From the NCBI RefSeq assembly GCF_016545825.1, contig NC_052614.1, positions 20,602,559 through 20,666,558 on the forward strand: 64,000 bases of DNA, given 5' to 3'. The notes beneath the pieces were generated by a model that did not search any database, was not told the DNA's origin, and saw only the letters and a list, made by a program, of their open reading frames with translations. The translations under genes were made by a program, and so were the position numbers. The stretch comes from Eucalyptus grandis (taxonomy: Eukaryota > Streptophyta > Magnoliopsida > Myrtales > Myrtaceae). Shown in pieces: positions 10,761 to 22,560 of the stretch. Each line of letters starts with the position of its first letter. Within the stretch, counting starts at the first letter, position 1.

Positions 10761-11698
10761 AATCCTAATTCTCTCTTAAGCAAGTTCTTCAAATGCATTT
10801 ACTTTCATCAAGGAGAGTTTTGGCAAGCTAAAAGAGGTTCCAAGCCTTCTTGGGGACAGCAAAGTTTGTTATTAGGGAGGGATTCTATTGCCAACTCGGT
10901 TAGTTGGTTGATTGGGAATGGTAAATCCGTAAAAAAATCAGAGTGCAGAAATGGTTAAAAAGTGGCTTAATTGGGGGATCACCAAACATAAATGACCCAG
11001 TTTTGGTGGCAAAACTGATCTTGGCTAAGGAAGAAAATGGAATACTTGAAAGCTAGATGATCTTTTTGATGAGCAATTAGTGCAGGAGATTCAAACAATC
11101 CCTGTTAGAGCATCCTATGCATAGGATAAATTGGTGTGGTTAGGCACCAAATCAGGTAGCTATGCTGTTAAAAACGGCTACAACATGATCAGAAAAGAGA
11201 TTGAACAGAAGTGCAATCCTAAACAAGCTTCCTCTTCATACCAAAATCCCAAAAAACTTTGGAAAGCTATGGGACATGCAGACCTTCCATAAGGTAAAGT
11301 TTTCCTATGGTCTCTTTGTACAAATGCAATCCCCTTAAAAGAGAACTTATGGAAGAGGAATATCATACCTGACCCGATATGCTCCCTCTATCAACAGGAA
11401 AAGGAGACGATCGAGCACATCTTTATACTTTGCCCTTGGACTCGAGGTATCTGGACTGACATTAATATGAAGATCCAAATCAACTACAGAAGATCACGAG
11501 GATTGAGGCATGGCTAATGGAATTTGCTGTAGAAGGAGCTGATTTTTCCTGTCTTTGGTGGCGTCCTCTTTATGGAGCATTTGGAAAGCCCAAAACAATT
11601 TCGTTTTTCAGGGTAAACATCTAAACTCGCAAGAAACGGTTGAATCATCGTTATTCTTGCAAGCAAACTACAGAAAATAGAACTCTCAAAAATCGGAA

Positions 11699-12110
11699 TT
11701 GAGGAAAAATCCTACCTTTACTGAGTTGAAGGCCTGGGTGCCACCGAGGAAGAAAGCTCTGAAAATTAATGTTGATGCTTCCTTTGTTGATGGTTCTGTG
11801 GATGGCGCCATAACTGGTATATGTCGAGATTACAAGGGAGCCATTGTTACTGCTAAATCAGTAAAGGTCTCCTCGGCATCTCAAGCTAAAACCCTAGTCG
11901 TATTTGAAGCTCTCCAAATCAGACTATAGAGTCTAATCGTGTGGATTTAGTTGAAACCTTGATAAGTGGTGCTGCAGATCAGTTCAGATGGGAAGAACGT
12001 CCCTCAATCAATGACTGTCTTCGATTTCTGAAGGCCCACCCGTCAATCAGCGTAGCCACATTGTCTGGGGGCCTCAAATGTAGTGGTGGATTGCAAAACA
12101 CAAGCATCTT
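11699..12110 (+). pseudogene. LINE RNase H domain fragment
   Basis: The PPRKKALKINVDASF opening is the hallmark of plant LINE RNase H (RVT_3) domains. AKTLVVFEALQIRL follows, then a stop at 11927-11929. After a frame shift the domain limps on to about 12110. The element's 3' end is masked by the MITE that starts at about 12121. Confidence 0.8.
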
Positions 12111-12120
12111 GGCTCTTTAA

Positions 12121-12818
12121 AATGGAAAAAAACCACCAAACACTCTAAACTTTGTCCAAAGTGACAAATTTACTTTAAACTTTTTTTGTAATATAAAAAA
12201 TCTCAAATTTTGCTAATCGTGACATATTTACCTCAAACTCTATGGCCAAGGGCATTTTCGTCTTTTTTTTTTCTTTTTTTTTTTTTTGTGTCATTTTTTC
12301 TTCTTCTTTCTTCTATCTGCTAGCCATGACGGAGGGAAGCCAGACTCAAGTGAGAGTAGCCCTCGCCTGGATGTAGGTCTCATCAAATCCGGCAAGGGCA
12401 ACCTCGCCTAATACCAAGCGAGGGTGCCCTCGCCTAGTCCGAATCTGGTGAGGAATGCCCTCACTTGATTTGGCGAGGAATGCCCTAGCCTGATGCTAGC
12501 AAGGGCCACCCTTGCCTGCGTCGAGCAAAGGTTGCCCTCGCCAAATCTAGCAATCCTCGCCTGAGTCCGACTTCCTTCCATCGGCCGGTGAAGGGAAGAG
12601 AGAAGAAGAAGGAAAAGCAAAAGAAAGTAAAAGACGAAAATGTCCTATAGTTTAGGTTAATTTGTCACATGGATACAAGTTTAGGATTTTTGTGTCATAA
12701 GTTTGGGATAAATGTGCCATAATTAGCAAAGTTTGAGGTTTTTTATGTCACAAAAAAAAGTTTGGAATAAATTTATCACTTTGGGCAAAATTTGGGGTTT
12801 TTTATGGCTTTTTCCTTT
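12121..12818. mobile_element. MITE with long terminal inverted repeats
   Basis: About 60 bp at the left end (GGAAAAAAACCACCAAAC, then TTTGTCCAAAGTGACAAATTTA) are the inverse of the right end (TTGGGCAAAATTTGG, then GGCTTTTTCC). A second inner inverted pair holds the AATTAGCAAA-type motif. Between them lies a GC-rich core with repeated GCGAGG/CCTCGC words (about 12330-12600). There is no coding capacity. No clean target-site duplication could be fixed, so the superfamily (Mutator-like or other) is open. It sits exactly between the LINE 3' end and the TIR-gene intron relic. Confidence 0.6.
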
Positions 12819-12835
12819 TTGAAAAAGAAGATTTT

Positions 12836-13483
12836 TCTTTGTGGTCTGAATTACAGACATCATTCTAGAATTAGATCAAATTCACTCATATAACTATTGC
12901 CAGCCATATTGCCCTACTTATGTATCACAAAGTTGATGAATTGGCTCTCTTTTTGGTGAAAAATGAAATTTATTACTCATATTCCAAATTACAAGAGCAA
13001 TAAGAGAATAGCATTTCGACTGAAGTTTGAAAAAATTTCAATTAATAAGCATTTACTTACCCTCTCCCTTGGACTTTCCACCCCTTGATCTGACTCACTT
13101 TACTCACTGCCGCCTCCCACCGTTCCCTGCTCTCACCTCCAGGCCTCTGCTCGTGCTTATCCAAATCCTCCACGTACAGTTTCATCTTGAGCTTGACATC
13201 GGAGAGTGTGGCATCAAAGAAGATGGATAGGATCTCCGGCTTTCCAATGGATTCGTTGAGCTCCATCACACGAGTGAGCTTGCTGAGGCACCAAGCGCTC
13301 AAAGTGTAGCCTCTGGAGAGGACTAGTATGCAGATCTTGGAGTCGCAGACCACTCTCAGGAGATTGTCGATCCGATCACCAGTGTGAAACTCTTCGCTGT
13401 CACTGTAAGCGACAATCCCCTAAGCTGACCATGGTCCGATAGAGGCAGTTAGCGAAGGTGTTGCAAATGTCAAGGCCTCTGAA
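12836..13483 (-). pseudogene. TIR exon relic with part of its intron
   Basis: Minus strand. 13483-13061 is homologous to exon 1 of TNL-A/B from the FRG of the SFRG motif to the splice donor (GTAAGT, 13060-13055). 13050-12836 matches the start of the next intron. It retains GIVAYSDSEEFHTGDRID, CDSKICILVLSRGY and the KGWKVQGRG end. There is a frameshift and a stop near 13420. The conserved catalytic Glu of plant TIR NADases (WCLREL in the intact genes) is Lys here (WCLSKL, 13279-13281). The first ~20 codons and everything after the intron fragment are missing. It is non-functional. Confidence 0.85.
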
Positions 13484-13489
13484 CTTGAG

Positions 13490-14040
13490 TTAGAATTTAA
13501 GGCCAATCCCAAATCAGAATCAACTTTTGCCCCAGCAAGCTTGTGCCCTTCGATGCTGAGTCTGACTGCAAATATAAGAGACTTTGTCACAACGTGAACA
13601 CGAGGTGTGGTTGAAAGGAAAAAAGAAAGAAAGAAAGGGGAGAGTTTAGTCGAAAGGAAGGGAACATGGGGGACAAGGAAGAAAAAATTGAGGGCATAAG
13701 AAAACAAAGGAGAGAAAAGGAAAGAGAGAGAGGGAGCGTAAAGAGGAGAATAAAATGATGGAGCGCCGTTTGAGCAGAGACCTCATCACTGCCCCTCGCA
13801 GTTGAGTAAACTCCAACACTTCTCTCGCAATTTCGCAATATTTCCAAATTCGATCGCCATTGTAAATTCATTTACCTCTCCATGGCCTGAATCGGCCAAC
13901 TTTTGTTTATATAATTGAGCACGAACAATTGAAAACATCCGAAAATGTGGTTTGTGGAGGAAATGTCAAATTACTTTTCGATATGAGGCGTAAAGTCTTT
14001 GGACTCTCATCTGGGATGCCCTTCTTTTCGATTATAATTT
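13490..14040. repeat. LINE-tail and purine-rich R1-family block
   Basis: This is collinear with 61700-62110. In order it has the LINE-tail motif (13490-13610), the purine-rich tract (13610-13760) and a segment whose minus strand reads MAIEFGNIAKLRE (about 13862-13820), shared with 61.9 kb. Frames on either strand are interrupted in at least one copy. Confidence 0.6.
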
Positions 14041-14047
14041 GATTTTC

Positions 14048-15060
14048 TGTTGGATATATGAATCCAAGATTTGGTCATCAAGATATCCAAGGGCGGTGAT
14101 TTTACTTGTACATCCAAGGTTTAACCAAGACCAAGATTCGGGACTCCTCTGATTGCCATGAAGTGAGGGACTCTTTTGCCGCACGTGAAAGAGGGCTAAA
14201 AGGCTGCACAGTAAAGTTCTTTTCTTTGGCCGCACAAAAGGAGCAAGAAACGCAGTGACTTGTGCAGAAAATTCAACATCTAATTGAGGCATTTTTCTTT
14301 TTGTGGATACATGAGTGCTTCAATTCGTGAGGTAATTCTTAATGATTTATATATTGAACTATTACGTGAGACTAAATACTATATGATTAGGTATAATTTA
14401 GGGTTAGGAAACTCTTGAGGGTGCGGGGAATTGTAACTCTATAATTTTTCAATTGAATAGTAGATTATTTGTGGCTATCTCTTCTTATGAAATAAATACA
14501 GGTCATCGAACTGAAATACATAAGTCTATTTGTATTCTTTATTATTACTCACTGATTTCTCCTGTGATTTCGTTCTCTTGTGCTAATTTAATTGCAAACA
14601 TATGTTAATTATCACATTATTTTACAAAGGATATTTTGGAATTGTTTCTAGGCTTTTGCTTGTTTGACCATTCTTTGGAAATACTGCTATTGCAATTACA
14701 TTGGAGCAAAAATAGAATTGACTTTAGATTGTTGAGTGTTATGCCATCAACAACCAAGTAATGTCTAAGGTGTTGAATGGCAAGACTAAGTAGCCCGGAA
14801 TGATGAGAGATGCCGATAGAGGATGAGTTAATGGAGGGGGCAAAGAGTAAAATTATGTTGAACCTTTCAAATGAGGTGTTAATAGAGGTGATTGAAGAAA
14901 AAGATGCCATAACAATGTAGCCCACTTAGATGAGTTTAATAATCTCATAATGGATCTTGAAGAACCTTGATGAGACCCTATCTTATGAAAAACAAGACAT
15001 GATAATGTTGGTGTCTCTACAAAAGTGTTATTAATTATTACTGGGGCGTATAACAATTGT
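14048..15060 (+). mobile_element. Ty1/copia remnant: LTR-like segment and gag fragment
   Basis: A segment opening TGTTGGATATATGAATCC at 14048, typical of copia LTR 5' ends, runs to about 14600. A leader and a decayed gag follow (about 14695-15030) with the recognisable pieces MRDADR-DELMEGAKS and HLDEFNNLIMDLEE-type sequence, broken by frameshifts. A collinear copy is at 62127-62930. The primer-binding region is deleted in both. No protease, integrase or reverse transcriptase follows. Confidence 0.6.
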
Positions 15061-15119
15061 GGTAAGTTAATAGATGGAAATTATATTCAAACTAATAGCA
15101 GTAAACCATCCAAATATGT

Positions 15120-15446
15120 GGTTCAGTTCCGGATTCGTTTTTGTGTTTTGGTAAGCTAGTACATATTGGTGACAGGATGACCGTACAACAGTGACTTTTA
15201 GAGTCGAGCTCAGTCCTGGATTCGAGGGACCCTACAGTTAGTGGCGTGTTCTACTAATGATATTTGTTGGTCTCCGTCATTGACTCTTCCGCATTTGTTT
15301 CCATTACATCTTCCTAGTACAAAAAAAAGTGAAACGTTCTTCTCCAACTATTGTAGCATAAGAAAATTTAAATATCATCCAATCCATCCGCCTTCATGTC
15401 CGAACATTACAATGCTTCATATCATATTCAAGGTACATTAAATTTG
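15120..15446. repeat. dispersed repeat shared with 23.85-24.15 and 48.05-48.35 kb
   Basis: The block contains GTGACAGGATGAC, then GTCTCC..TCATTGA and CATCTTCCTAGTACAA, which recur in the same order in the two segmental copies. A 66-codon plus-strand frame (15241-15441) has recognisable partners there (for example 23989-24204), but the frames diverge at their ends and hold no known motif. Confidence 0.5.
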
Positions 15447-15946
15447 TTATTTAAGGATTATGTAGAAAATCAATGAATTGCTCGTAATAAATGGTTGATA
15501 AATAGTGGAAATAGGAGCACTAAATAGTGTGATATGACTTGATAATAAAATACTACTCATATGCCAATTCGTTCCATTTTTATAGATTAGTAGGACACTA
15601 CTAACATCCCAATCAACTGCACCAACCTTTAAGATTGGACTTACAACTTTTATTGACATAATTAGCAAGGGGCCCGATATTTATGTTACCACTATGTCAT
15701 CTTTGATTATTTGTCAAACTAGATATTCTTTAAACATAATTTTATCAATTGGGTTGAAGAGAACATTTCTTTTATTACAGAGATGTACATATATATATAT
15801 GTATATATATTCATTTCGGATTCCAATTCCAATCCACTTGATAGCACAATTCACATGGTAAGTGCTGGCTAGTTTTAGTCACTAAAGTGGCAGAGTGAAA
15901 AAAAAGAAGAAAAAAAAGCCAAGTTAATGTCAACGTAATGCACTTT
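15447..15946. other. AT-rich intergenic sequence
   Basis: No gene is recognised. It contains a short AT dinucleotide microsatellite at about 15788-15810. Confidence 0.5.
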
Positions 15947-16214
15947 GGCTGCATTTGGTAACACATTTGAAAGCCCTCTACAAAATCATATGTTTACCAA
16001 ATAATATTTCTCTTCAAATTACTTTTCAAAATGTTTTTCTGGTAACACATTTGCAAAGCCCTCTACAAAATCATATGTTTATCGGATAATATTTCTCTTA
16101 AAATTACTTTTCAAATATTTTTCAATTTATTTTACCAAACAATCGTTATTTTGCGTGCTTTTTAAATTAAAATCTTTGCATTTCTCCGAAAGAAAAATCA
16201 AATCAAACGCAGCC
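15947..16214. mobile_element. small MITE-like element with internal direct repeat
   Basis: It starts GGCTGCATTTGG and ends with the inverse of GGCTGCGTTTGA, giving near-matching inverted ends. Inside, a ~75-bp unit (GGTAACACATTTG, AGCCCTCTACAAAATCATATG) is present twice in tandem, at about 15957-16030 and 16041-16118. A target-site duplication is not evident, so the assignment is tentative. Confidence 0.45.
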
Positions 16215-18894
16215 TATCATTACCATAGGTCCGCAGCCATTAAAGCTACTCCTATCTCATCATGCATAATCGACCGTGGACAGTGGGCCAATGGTAGAAA
16301 ATCTGTGTGGCACAACTCAAAATAGATGACACTATAGTCCATGATAGAAATTCAGGCAAACCGCTCAACTTGTTATTTAATTTTCTTAAAGTTTTCTATA
16401 GGCTCATTTAGGACCTCCGTAGCCCCACATCAGTGCTAAATGTCCTTAAATTGCACAATAAAAAAGTCGAAACAATAAACAAGGTCACGCTATATATATT
16501 CATTGTCTAAAATCAACGGATTTATCAAATACACTACTAGTACTTGATTGCATATTTTGACAAGCTCTAGAACTCAATGGCATGATGCAACAATTTTGGC
16601 GAGCCTCATTTGTGAAGATTGTCATATAAAATCAACAGACTTATCGAATATACTTGAAATTCCGACTTATGAAACTGTTGAGTAGGATTCTCTTATGTCT
16701 TTGCTCCCACAGCTTATATCAAAGAATCTTTGGAAAAGAAGGGTTTGGCTTCTAATGACTAATTTAAACGTTCGATGGGCCATTCTTTATTTCAAACATT
16801 CTGCATTAATTTAAAATTATGAGAATTGACAACAAATGTCATCAAATTATTATAAGAAAAAAACTCAATTTCTTTTATATCTGGAAAATTACGAATTACG
16901 AATTTCTCAGCGTTTCCAAAACATGAGACTCACTGGAATTGTGTGCATGACTGACTTTTCAGGCGGTACATGCTTTTCTTTGTTTTCCAAGTGAGGCATG
17001 AGGATCTTGTATGTGGCATTTCAATCACCTGTGGTTGCAAAGCCTCTGTATGAGGTTGTTTAATTTGTAGCGTCTCATCGCACTGCTGACATTTATATTT
17101 GCACATCTTCACAATCAAGAAGACAAAATTAAAATTGAAATGGAGGGAGATGACCTCCATTTACCGACTGCTCCTAAAAAACTCGTCGAAGGTATTTGAC
17201 GAATATAGATTCATTTTTACTATGTTTTAAATAGCTTGCTCAAGAAAAGAGGAAATACTGCCCCGTTGAACACTTGAAATTTACAGGCTGCTTTAGACTT
17301 CGTCACGAGAGAAGCGAGAGAAGAGCCCTCATCTAACTGGCCAAGCGGATTAGGGCGCGTACAGGAGGTGACCCAGGGAAGCGCTCTCATCTAACTGACA
17401 ACCATTCTCTTGTTAAGGAGATCTTTGTTACTACAAAGCTCTTACTGGTTTATTTGATTTTGCAGACCTCCATCATCATTGACTTCAGGCGACTTATAGC
17501 CCTTGCCTCCGTCACCGTTCGCTTCCTTCAACTCCATGCTGCGACCTCTCTGTTCGCCCCTGTTCCACGGCGGGGGAGTCCCAAAAAATCAGATCTCACT
17601 CGAGATTTCTTCCCCGGCACCGGCCATCAGTGAAGACGCTTCCAGGACTTCACTCATTCGTTTGATCATTTTTTGTGACCATCTACTGCATCTCCAAGGT
17701 AATTGCATAGTGGCAATCCAAAAGAAAACACCGATTACTGCTCTGTTCTGGTAGGTTGAGTCCGAGTAATTTGATCGAAGTCTGAGAGGAAAACGATACC
17801 GATTGAGGATCTAACGGTAGTCTAAACACACTTTGATGCCAGTCGCTGCAGGGAATCGTCTTTTGCTATTCTTTTGTTTAAAGCCGATCGGCCATAGCTG
17901 CTGGTATTCACCTTTTGCAAGATCGAAATGAGTATCTTCTGTTTTGGGTGTGCAAGAACGAAAACAGAGGCTGAGAATTTAGTTCTTGCTAACTTGAAAA
18001 TAGTACGTGTTGAACCGGTTTTGACCTCCACTAATTCGTCATCGTTTTGTTAGTCAACTTAGAGTTAAATTTCCGAGAATCTTGATTTTTAATATGCCTC
18101 ACATGTTTGCGTACGCGTTTGTCGTAACATATTAGATCACGGATCGTCTTTGCTGAAGGCTTCTTCTCTGCGGGTCACTTGAGAGAATGCATTTTCAGCA
18201 TATGCAAATACATGTGTCCTTTATCTACATGTCTTCTCGGTTTACGTCATTGCTACACGACACTCACTTCCAAATACATGGGTTCTACGATGCGAATATA
18301 TGAGCTCCGGCAGTGCAGATATACGAGTGAATGGATGAAGAATGACGAGCGAGTTGAGCAAGAATGAAAGGAGTGTAACGGAGGTTTGAAGAGATGGGAG
18401 CCTCCTGAACTTGAGGGTGATGTTATCTTTTTCTTGGTTTTTAGGGTAACTTGATCTCCTAGATAGTTCTTGAGATTTTTTTTTTGTTAAAAAAAAAAGG
18501 GAAAAAGACAGAAATTATAAAAACAAAAAAAAAATGGAGTAATAATTAAAATTTAAAAGGCCGTTAGCAAATCTCTTAGATCTACCTCTAGGGAATAGTT
18601 CATATTTAGCATTTAATATCATCAGTGAAGACCTCTAGTAGGGAATTTCTATTAGTCAAAATTAAACTTCGGTTCCAATTTTAGGGACTTAGCTCACCGG
18701 ACTTTAGAAATCTTGGGCTTTCAACTTTCCTAATGATGACATTTTCCCAAAGTAATCGGAATTTTTTTTAATATCAAATTCTCAATTTTTTCATTAGGGT
18801 TTTAAAAGCCTAAAATCTCTTGAGGCCATTTTCTTCATCCGGCCCCTCTTCATAGGCTTCACTCCCAACTATGACTCCTTCCTATTGAGCTGCT
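16215..18894. other. intergenic, no supported gene
   Basis: Short frames at 16930-17160 (minus), 17503-17754 (plus), 17822-18031 (minus) and 18179-18367 (plus) lack motifs and paralogues. 17460-17700 is more GC-rich, reads as a Ser/Pro-rich plus-strand frame and ends at a possible donor (CCAAGGTAAT). It could be the remains of a 5' exon but is not supported further. Confidence 0.45.
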
Positions 18895-19275
18895 TCACCA
18901 ATGTTGGCATCGACTATACCTTTTAAGTATGTCGCCAGTGTCTTCCTTGCCTTCTTTTGTGGGTTTTAGGAACCCGTGAGAGAAGGCAAGGAAGACCTCA
19001 ACGATGCAAATGGCGATCACAAGGGCATAGCTGACGCTGACATTGGTGAAGTGGCCTAATAAGAAGGAGGCATAGCTGGTGGCGAATCCCATGAGGAAGG
19101 GCATGGTGAAGAATATGGCCCTTGCCAACATGATCATGTGGTGGATGTCAATCCAATTAGAGGTCCGGCTCGCCATCATTGACCCAGAGAACGAGATCAC
19201 ATTGAGCATCCCCATTAGGGCATAACTTGCACGTCAATTATCTTCGGGTCCTCCTTTATGTATACCACTGCCTTG
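18895..19275 (-). pseudogene. relic of a multi-span membrane protein, family not recognised
   Basis: Minus strand. An ATG near 19281 opens a frame with AVVYIKEDPKIIDVQVM. A missing base near 19217 breaks the frame, and the continuation (19215-18895) reads GMLNVISFSGSM, then two strongly hydrophobic segments (MIMLARAIFFTMPFLMGFAT and YALVIAICIVEVFLAF) followed by a charged tail. The change from soluble to hydrophobic sequence looks like a real small membrane protein, and joining the two parts needs only one base. I do not recognise the family. No homologous copy is present in the window. Confidence 0.45.
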
Positions 19276-19439
19276 CTCATTGATCCTATTTCTTCCCAAT
19301 TTTTTTTTTAAAAAAAATCTTATTTAGCATCACAATGTTCCCACGTAAACCGTAACTATACATACAAGAAGTTGAAAAAATAAAAATAAAAAATATTTCG
19401 TGCCCTATTTTCCTCCCTTTTTCTTGAATTTATTTTCCT

Positions 19440-20333
19440 TATTTCGTAGTTGATCTATAAATTCATATCCATTCGAATTCTAAGTTGTTGAATTCATTCA
19501 ATAGAGGTTTACCTGATGCTGTAAGTATCAAGTTAAATAAGTCTTTGTTTCAAGTTCTTTATTAGATATTGTGCCCTGTCGCATAATTTGATATGTGAAG
19601 AACATATTAAGAAGAGTAGATCAAGATGATGGAATCTAATTAGTAGGAGTAAGCTTTGTTGATGCACGAATCGAGCAGATCCTCAAGGAGACGGTAATGG
19701 ACCCGAATGCTTTGAAGGATTTGCACCGCCAAAAATAAAAAAGCGGTCGGATGTTTGTCCGCCGTGGATCTCCAATGCCCAGATCAATGTCTTCTTTTTG
19801 GAAGGAGATGCTAAATATTGAGAAGGCATACATTGCCAAAGGACATTTGTATTTTGTAGAGGGAGATCATGGGCTTACTAAATTGGGCTTATTCGCAAGT
19901 TAGTGTGAACTATAAGCTTTTTCTTACTTATAGGGCCCATTTTCTTTTTTCTTTTTTTTTCGGCAAGCTTGGCCTGACCAATGCGATGCACCAAGCAGAA
20001 TTCTCTTCTTACTTTAGTACAGTTCCAAGAGAAGTGGCAGCTTATTCAAGCTACCACGCAACGCATAAAGAAGCAACATGGCAACATTCAAGAAAAGTGA
20101 CAAGGTTACGAGTGGCAGGTCAATATTCAGGACGAGTGGTCCATACACATGATCTTGTAGAGCTAAATGCAACTCTACCAAAATAAAAAAAGTTTGCTCC
20201 ATCTTAAAATAACAATAGAGCGATCCAATGAAATAGTCATCAATTAGAAGAAAAAAAATGCTTTTCTCCCATGCTTTTATGCTTTTTCTAATCAAATCCT
20301 GATATTTTTAATTTTCTAACAAAATCCTTATGC
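19440..20333. repeat. duplicated segment P, copy 2 (partner 5270-6620)
   Basis: This is collinear with 5270-6620 but without the LINE insertion. The sequence around 19824-19850 shows the pre-insertion site. No gene is recognised. It abuts the left end of the large segmental duplication. Confidence 0.65.
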
Positions 20334-20649
20334 TTTTCCTGTCCTGGCTGCGAAGACTTCTCACCTGGAAAACCCCAAGGGCTTGCAGATACAATGTAAT
20401 TTGCCTAAGGAACAATCAATGCCGTCTTTTTTCATTTTTTTATTTCCAGATTTTTCTCCATCTCATCATCCTAGAACAGGAAAATATGAGTTAGTCTTCT
20501 AACGGGTAAGTTAAATTCATTTCTTCATCAAACTAAGCTGGGGATTAACTTTTTGCTGTAGTAACTTGTGCCCTCCGATGCTAGATCTCCACTAGTATCT
20601 TAGCGACTTGCTTGATTGTTAAATCATGTCACAAATTTGAGATGTATAT

Positions 20650-21060
20650 GAAACCTAAAAGAATTTTGATTTGTTTAATTTCGGTGTGCGCTTTAATCTG
20701 AGTAAAATTTGGATTTTTGGGGCTTTGGAAATTTTGATTTTGTTTTCTGTTCGAGGAAGAGTATTTATGTTTGGCCGATTCGACTTCTTGGCTCTTTGTT
20801 TATATCGCATGTGGAGGAGGGACTTCTTTTGGCCGTACAAAAGAAGGGGAAGTGGCTCTCATATTTAATATAAAATTGTAGGGTCAGTAGATTTGTTAGG
20901 AAGAAAAATGAAAAGATCGTGGGTTCTAATTTTCTCATCCCCTTCAGCCGCGCAAAAAGAAGCAAAAAGGTGGAGTCATCCTTCTAACCACGCGGAGAGG
21001 AAGAGGAACACACGGTGATCGTTTTTAGCGCAAAGAGTTTACATCCTCGTTCTCTTTCCG
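20650..21060 (+). repeat. R1 repeat copy
   Basis: This is the same family as 1-420. It contains the TTTGGATTT and GGCCGTACAAAAGAAG landmarks and leads into the copia remnant. The partner in the second duplication copy is 44880-45300. Confidence 0.6.
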
Positions 21061-21279
21061 GAGATACGGATGTTTCAAACCGTAATTCTCTATAAGGCTA
21101 AACACTGTGATTTAGGTGGAATCTAAAGTTCAGAAGGGATTGAGTATGTGAGCTACTATACCATATAATCCTTCGATTGATCAGTGGATAATTTATAACT
21201 GATCTTCCCATAAAGTAGATACCCACATTGGGATTTCATGCGTTCCTCATTGTTCCTCGTTGATTTATCTAGTTATTTC

Positions 21280-21880
21280 ATTCTCACATGTTGATTTAAT
21301 AACAAAATCCGATTAGCTTCCATATTAATCTTATAATAATTGGTATCATAACTAAATTTAGAATCTTTTTGAATTTGATTTGAGATTTTTGCTTGTATGA
21401 TTTATGTTAAAATTTTTGTCATTGCAACTATGTCTTGAGCAAAATAGAAATTCAAAAATTTAACGGGAGAAACAACGTGGGCGGAGAAGCGAGATGAGAC
21501 ATTGGATGACAAGGCTTAGTTGCCGGAAATGATAAAAGATGCCAATAAAGATGAGCTAATGAAGAGGGCAACAAGTATAATCATGTCGATACCATCGAAT
21601 GAGATTTTAATAGAAGTGGTGAAGAAGAGAGATGTCGCGGCATTATGAGGAAAATTTCGGGCTCTTTGTATGAGAAAGGGCTTAAATAATTGTCATATAT
21701 GTTGAAGATGATGTTTTAGTTTCAACATTCTGAACATACTTCCACCAAAGACCACTTAGATGAGTTTATTAAGCTTGTAATGGACTTGGACAATGCAAGC
21801 GAGATCCTAATTGATAAAAATTAGGGCATGGCCTCTCTATCGAGACATAAGATCATTGTATTGATTCATTTACAGGATTG
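21280..21880 (+). mobile_element. Ty1/copia leader and gag remnant
   Basis: TTGGTATCATA at 21340-21350 is a decayed copy of the tRNA-Met primer-binding site usual in copia elements. The partner at 45568 is closer to consensus. From about 21430 the plus strand holds gag pieces: KIEIQKFNGRN, a DANKDELM-like block and DHLDEFIKLVMDLDNA-like sequence, with stops between them. Nothing beyond gag is recognised. Confidence 0.65.
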
Positions 21881-22044
21881 TTTCTCTAATGAATAACAGA
21901 GGAACTTGCGAGATGACGGTCCAACACAAAACGTAGCATGAGGTCAATCACTTGCCCTTGGTAGTTTCAAGCCTTCATCAATCATCATCTGGATGGTCTA
22001 AAAGGTAAATAAACTTTTGGAAATGTGTCAATCGCGTCCTTAGC

Positions 22045-22560
22045 ATGCAAAACTTGACGAGGAAATTAAGCCCGTTGTTATTCCCCACCTCTGGATCAGA
22101 TTGTTTCAATCTAGGACCATTTGATCACGATATTAATCGACGTTCACGATGTCACCCTTTCTTGCTGTCCATCCTACCTCTAGTCCGTTTCGGCAGAATT
22201 CAACAATTTGATCCCAATCCTTGCTTTTGTCAAATGGTCCAATCTCCACCGTTCAGGGAGGAAGTTCACCATTCAGCTCTCTACAATCATCAGCATAAAT
22301 CTCTTCTAAACCAATTGAATTATTATTTAGTTAATCGAGATATTTCATTTTTGTGGTGATAATTAGCAGGTCATCACGATAATTTTTGTGGCAATAATCA
22401 GTGTTTAGTGAATCAATGAAACCTTAATACATTGAATTCCAGCTTTTCAAACTTGAGAACTACCGAAGGAACAAACAAAAAAAAAAAAACTTGAGACCTG
22501 CCATCCTCAAAGTTGATTAATCAAAGATCTCCATCAAATTGTCCACCCAATACAATTTAT
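22045..22560. other. duplicated intergenic segment
   Basis: This is collinear with 46270-46690. Frames on each strand (22045-22359 plus; 46526-46344 minus in the partner) are not conserved between the two copies, so no gene is called. Confidence 0.45.

Larger units (their letters stand above)
8430..12120 (+). mobile_element. decayed L1-type LINE (endonuclease, reverse transcriptase, RNase H)
   Basis: In order on the plus strand: an endonuclease fragment from about 8440 (GGLAVLWNDD, then a FFHAPNDFKDRLLLWDRL segment); reverse transcriptase from about 9470, with APGPNGLNG, the LVPKI...EEY block, EEQSAFVCGQPIQDN and RGIRQGDPLSLYLFIL at about 10035-10085; a thumb/connection segment at 10470-10760 (KTVVQALPNYAMSIFKIP); and an RNase H domain from about 11745 (LKINVDASF). 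Many stops and frameshifts interrupt it. The catalytic FADD region (about 10180-10215) reads FDDS and is frame-broken. The 5' end is truncated within the endonuclease. It is immobile. Confidence 0.9.

Noticed and set aside
15788..15812. AT-rich palindrome as a terminator or origin
   Set aside because: Simple AT microsatellite in a plant genome; no reason to assign a function.
21280..21880. Intact copia element
   Set aside because: Only leader and gag pieces with several stops are present; no protease, integrase or reverse transcriptase, and no second LTR identified.
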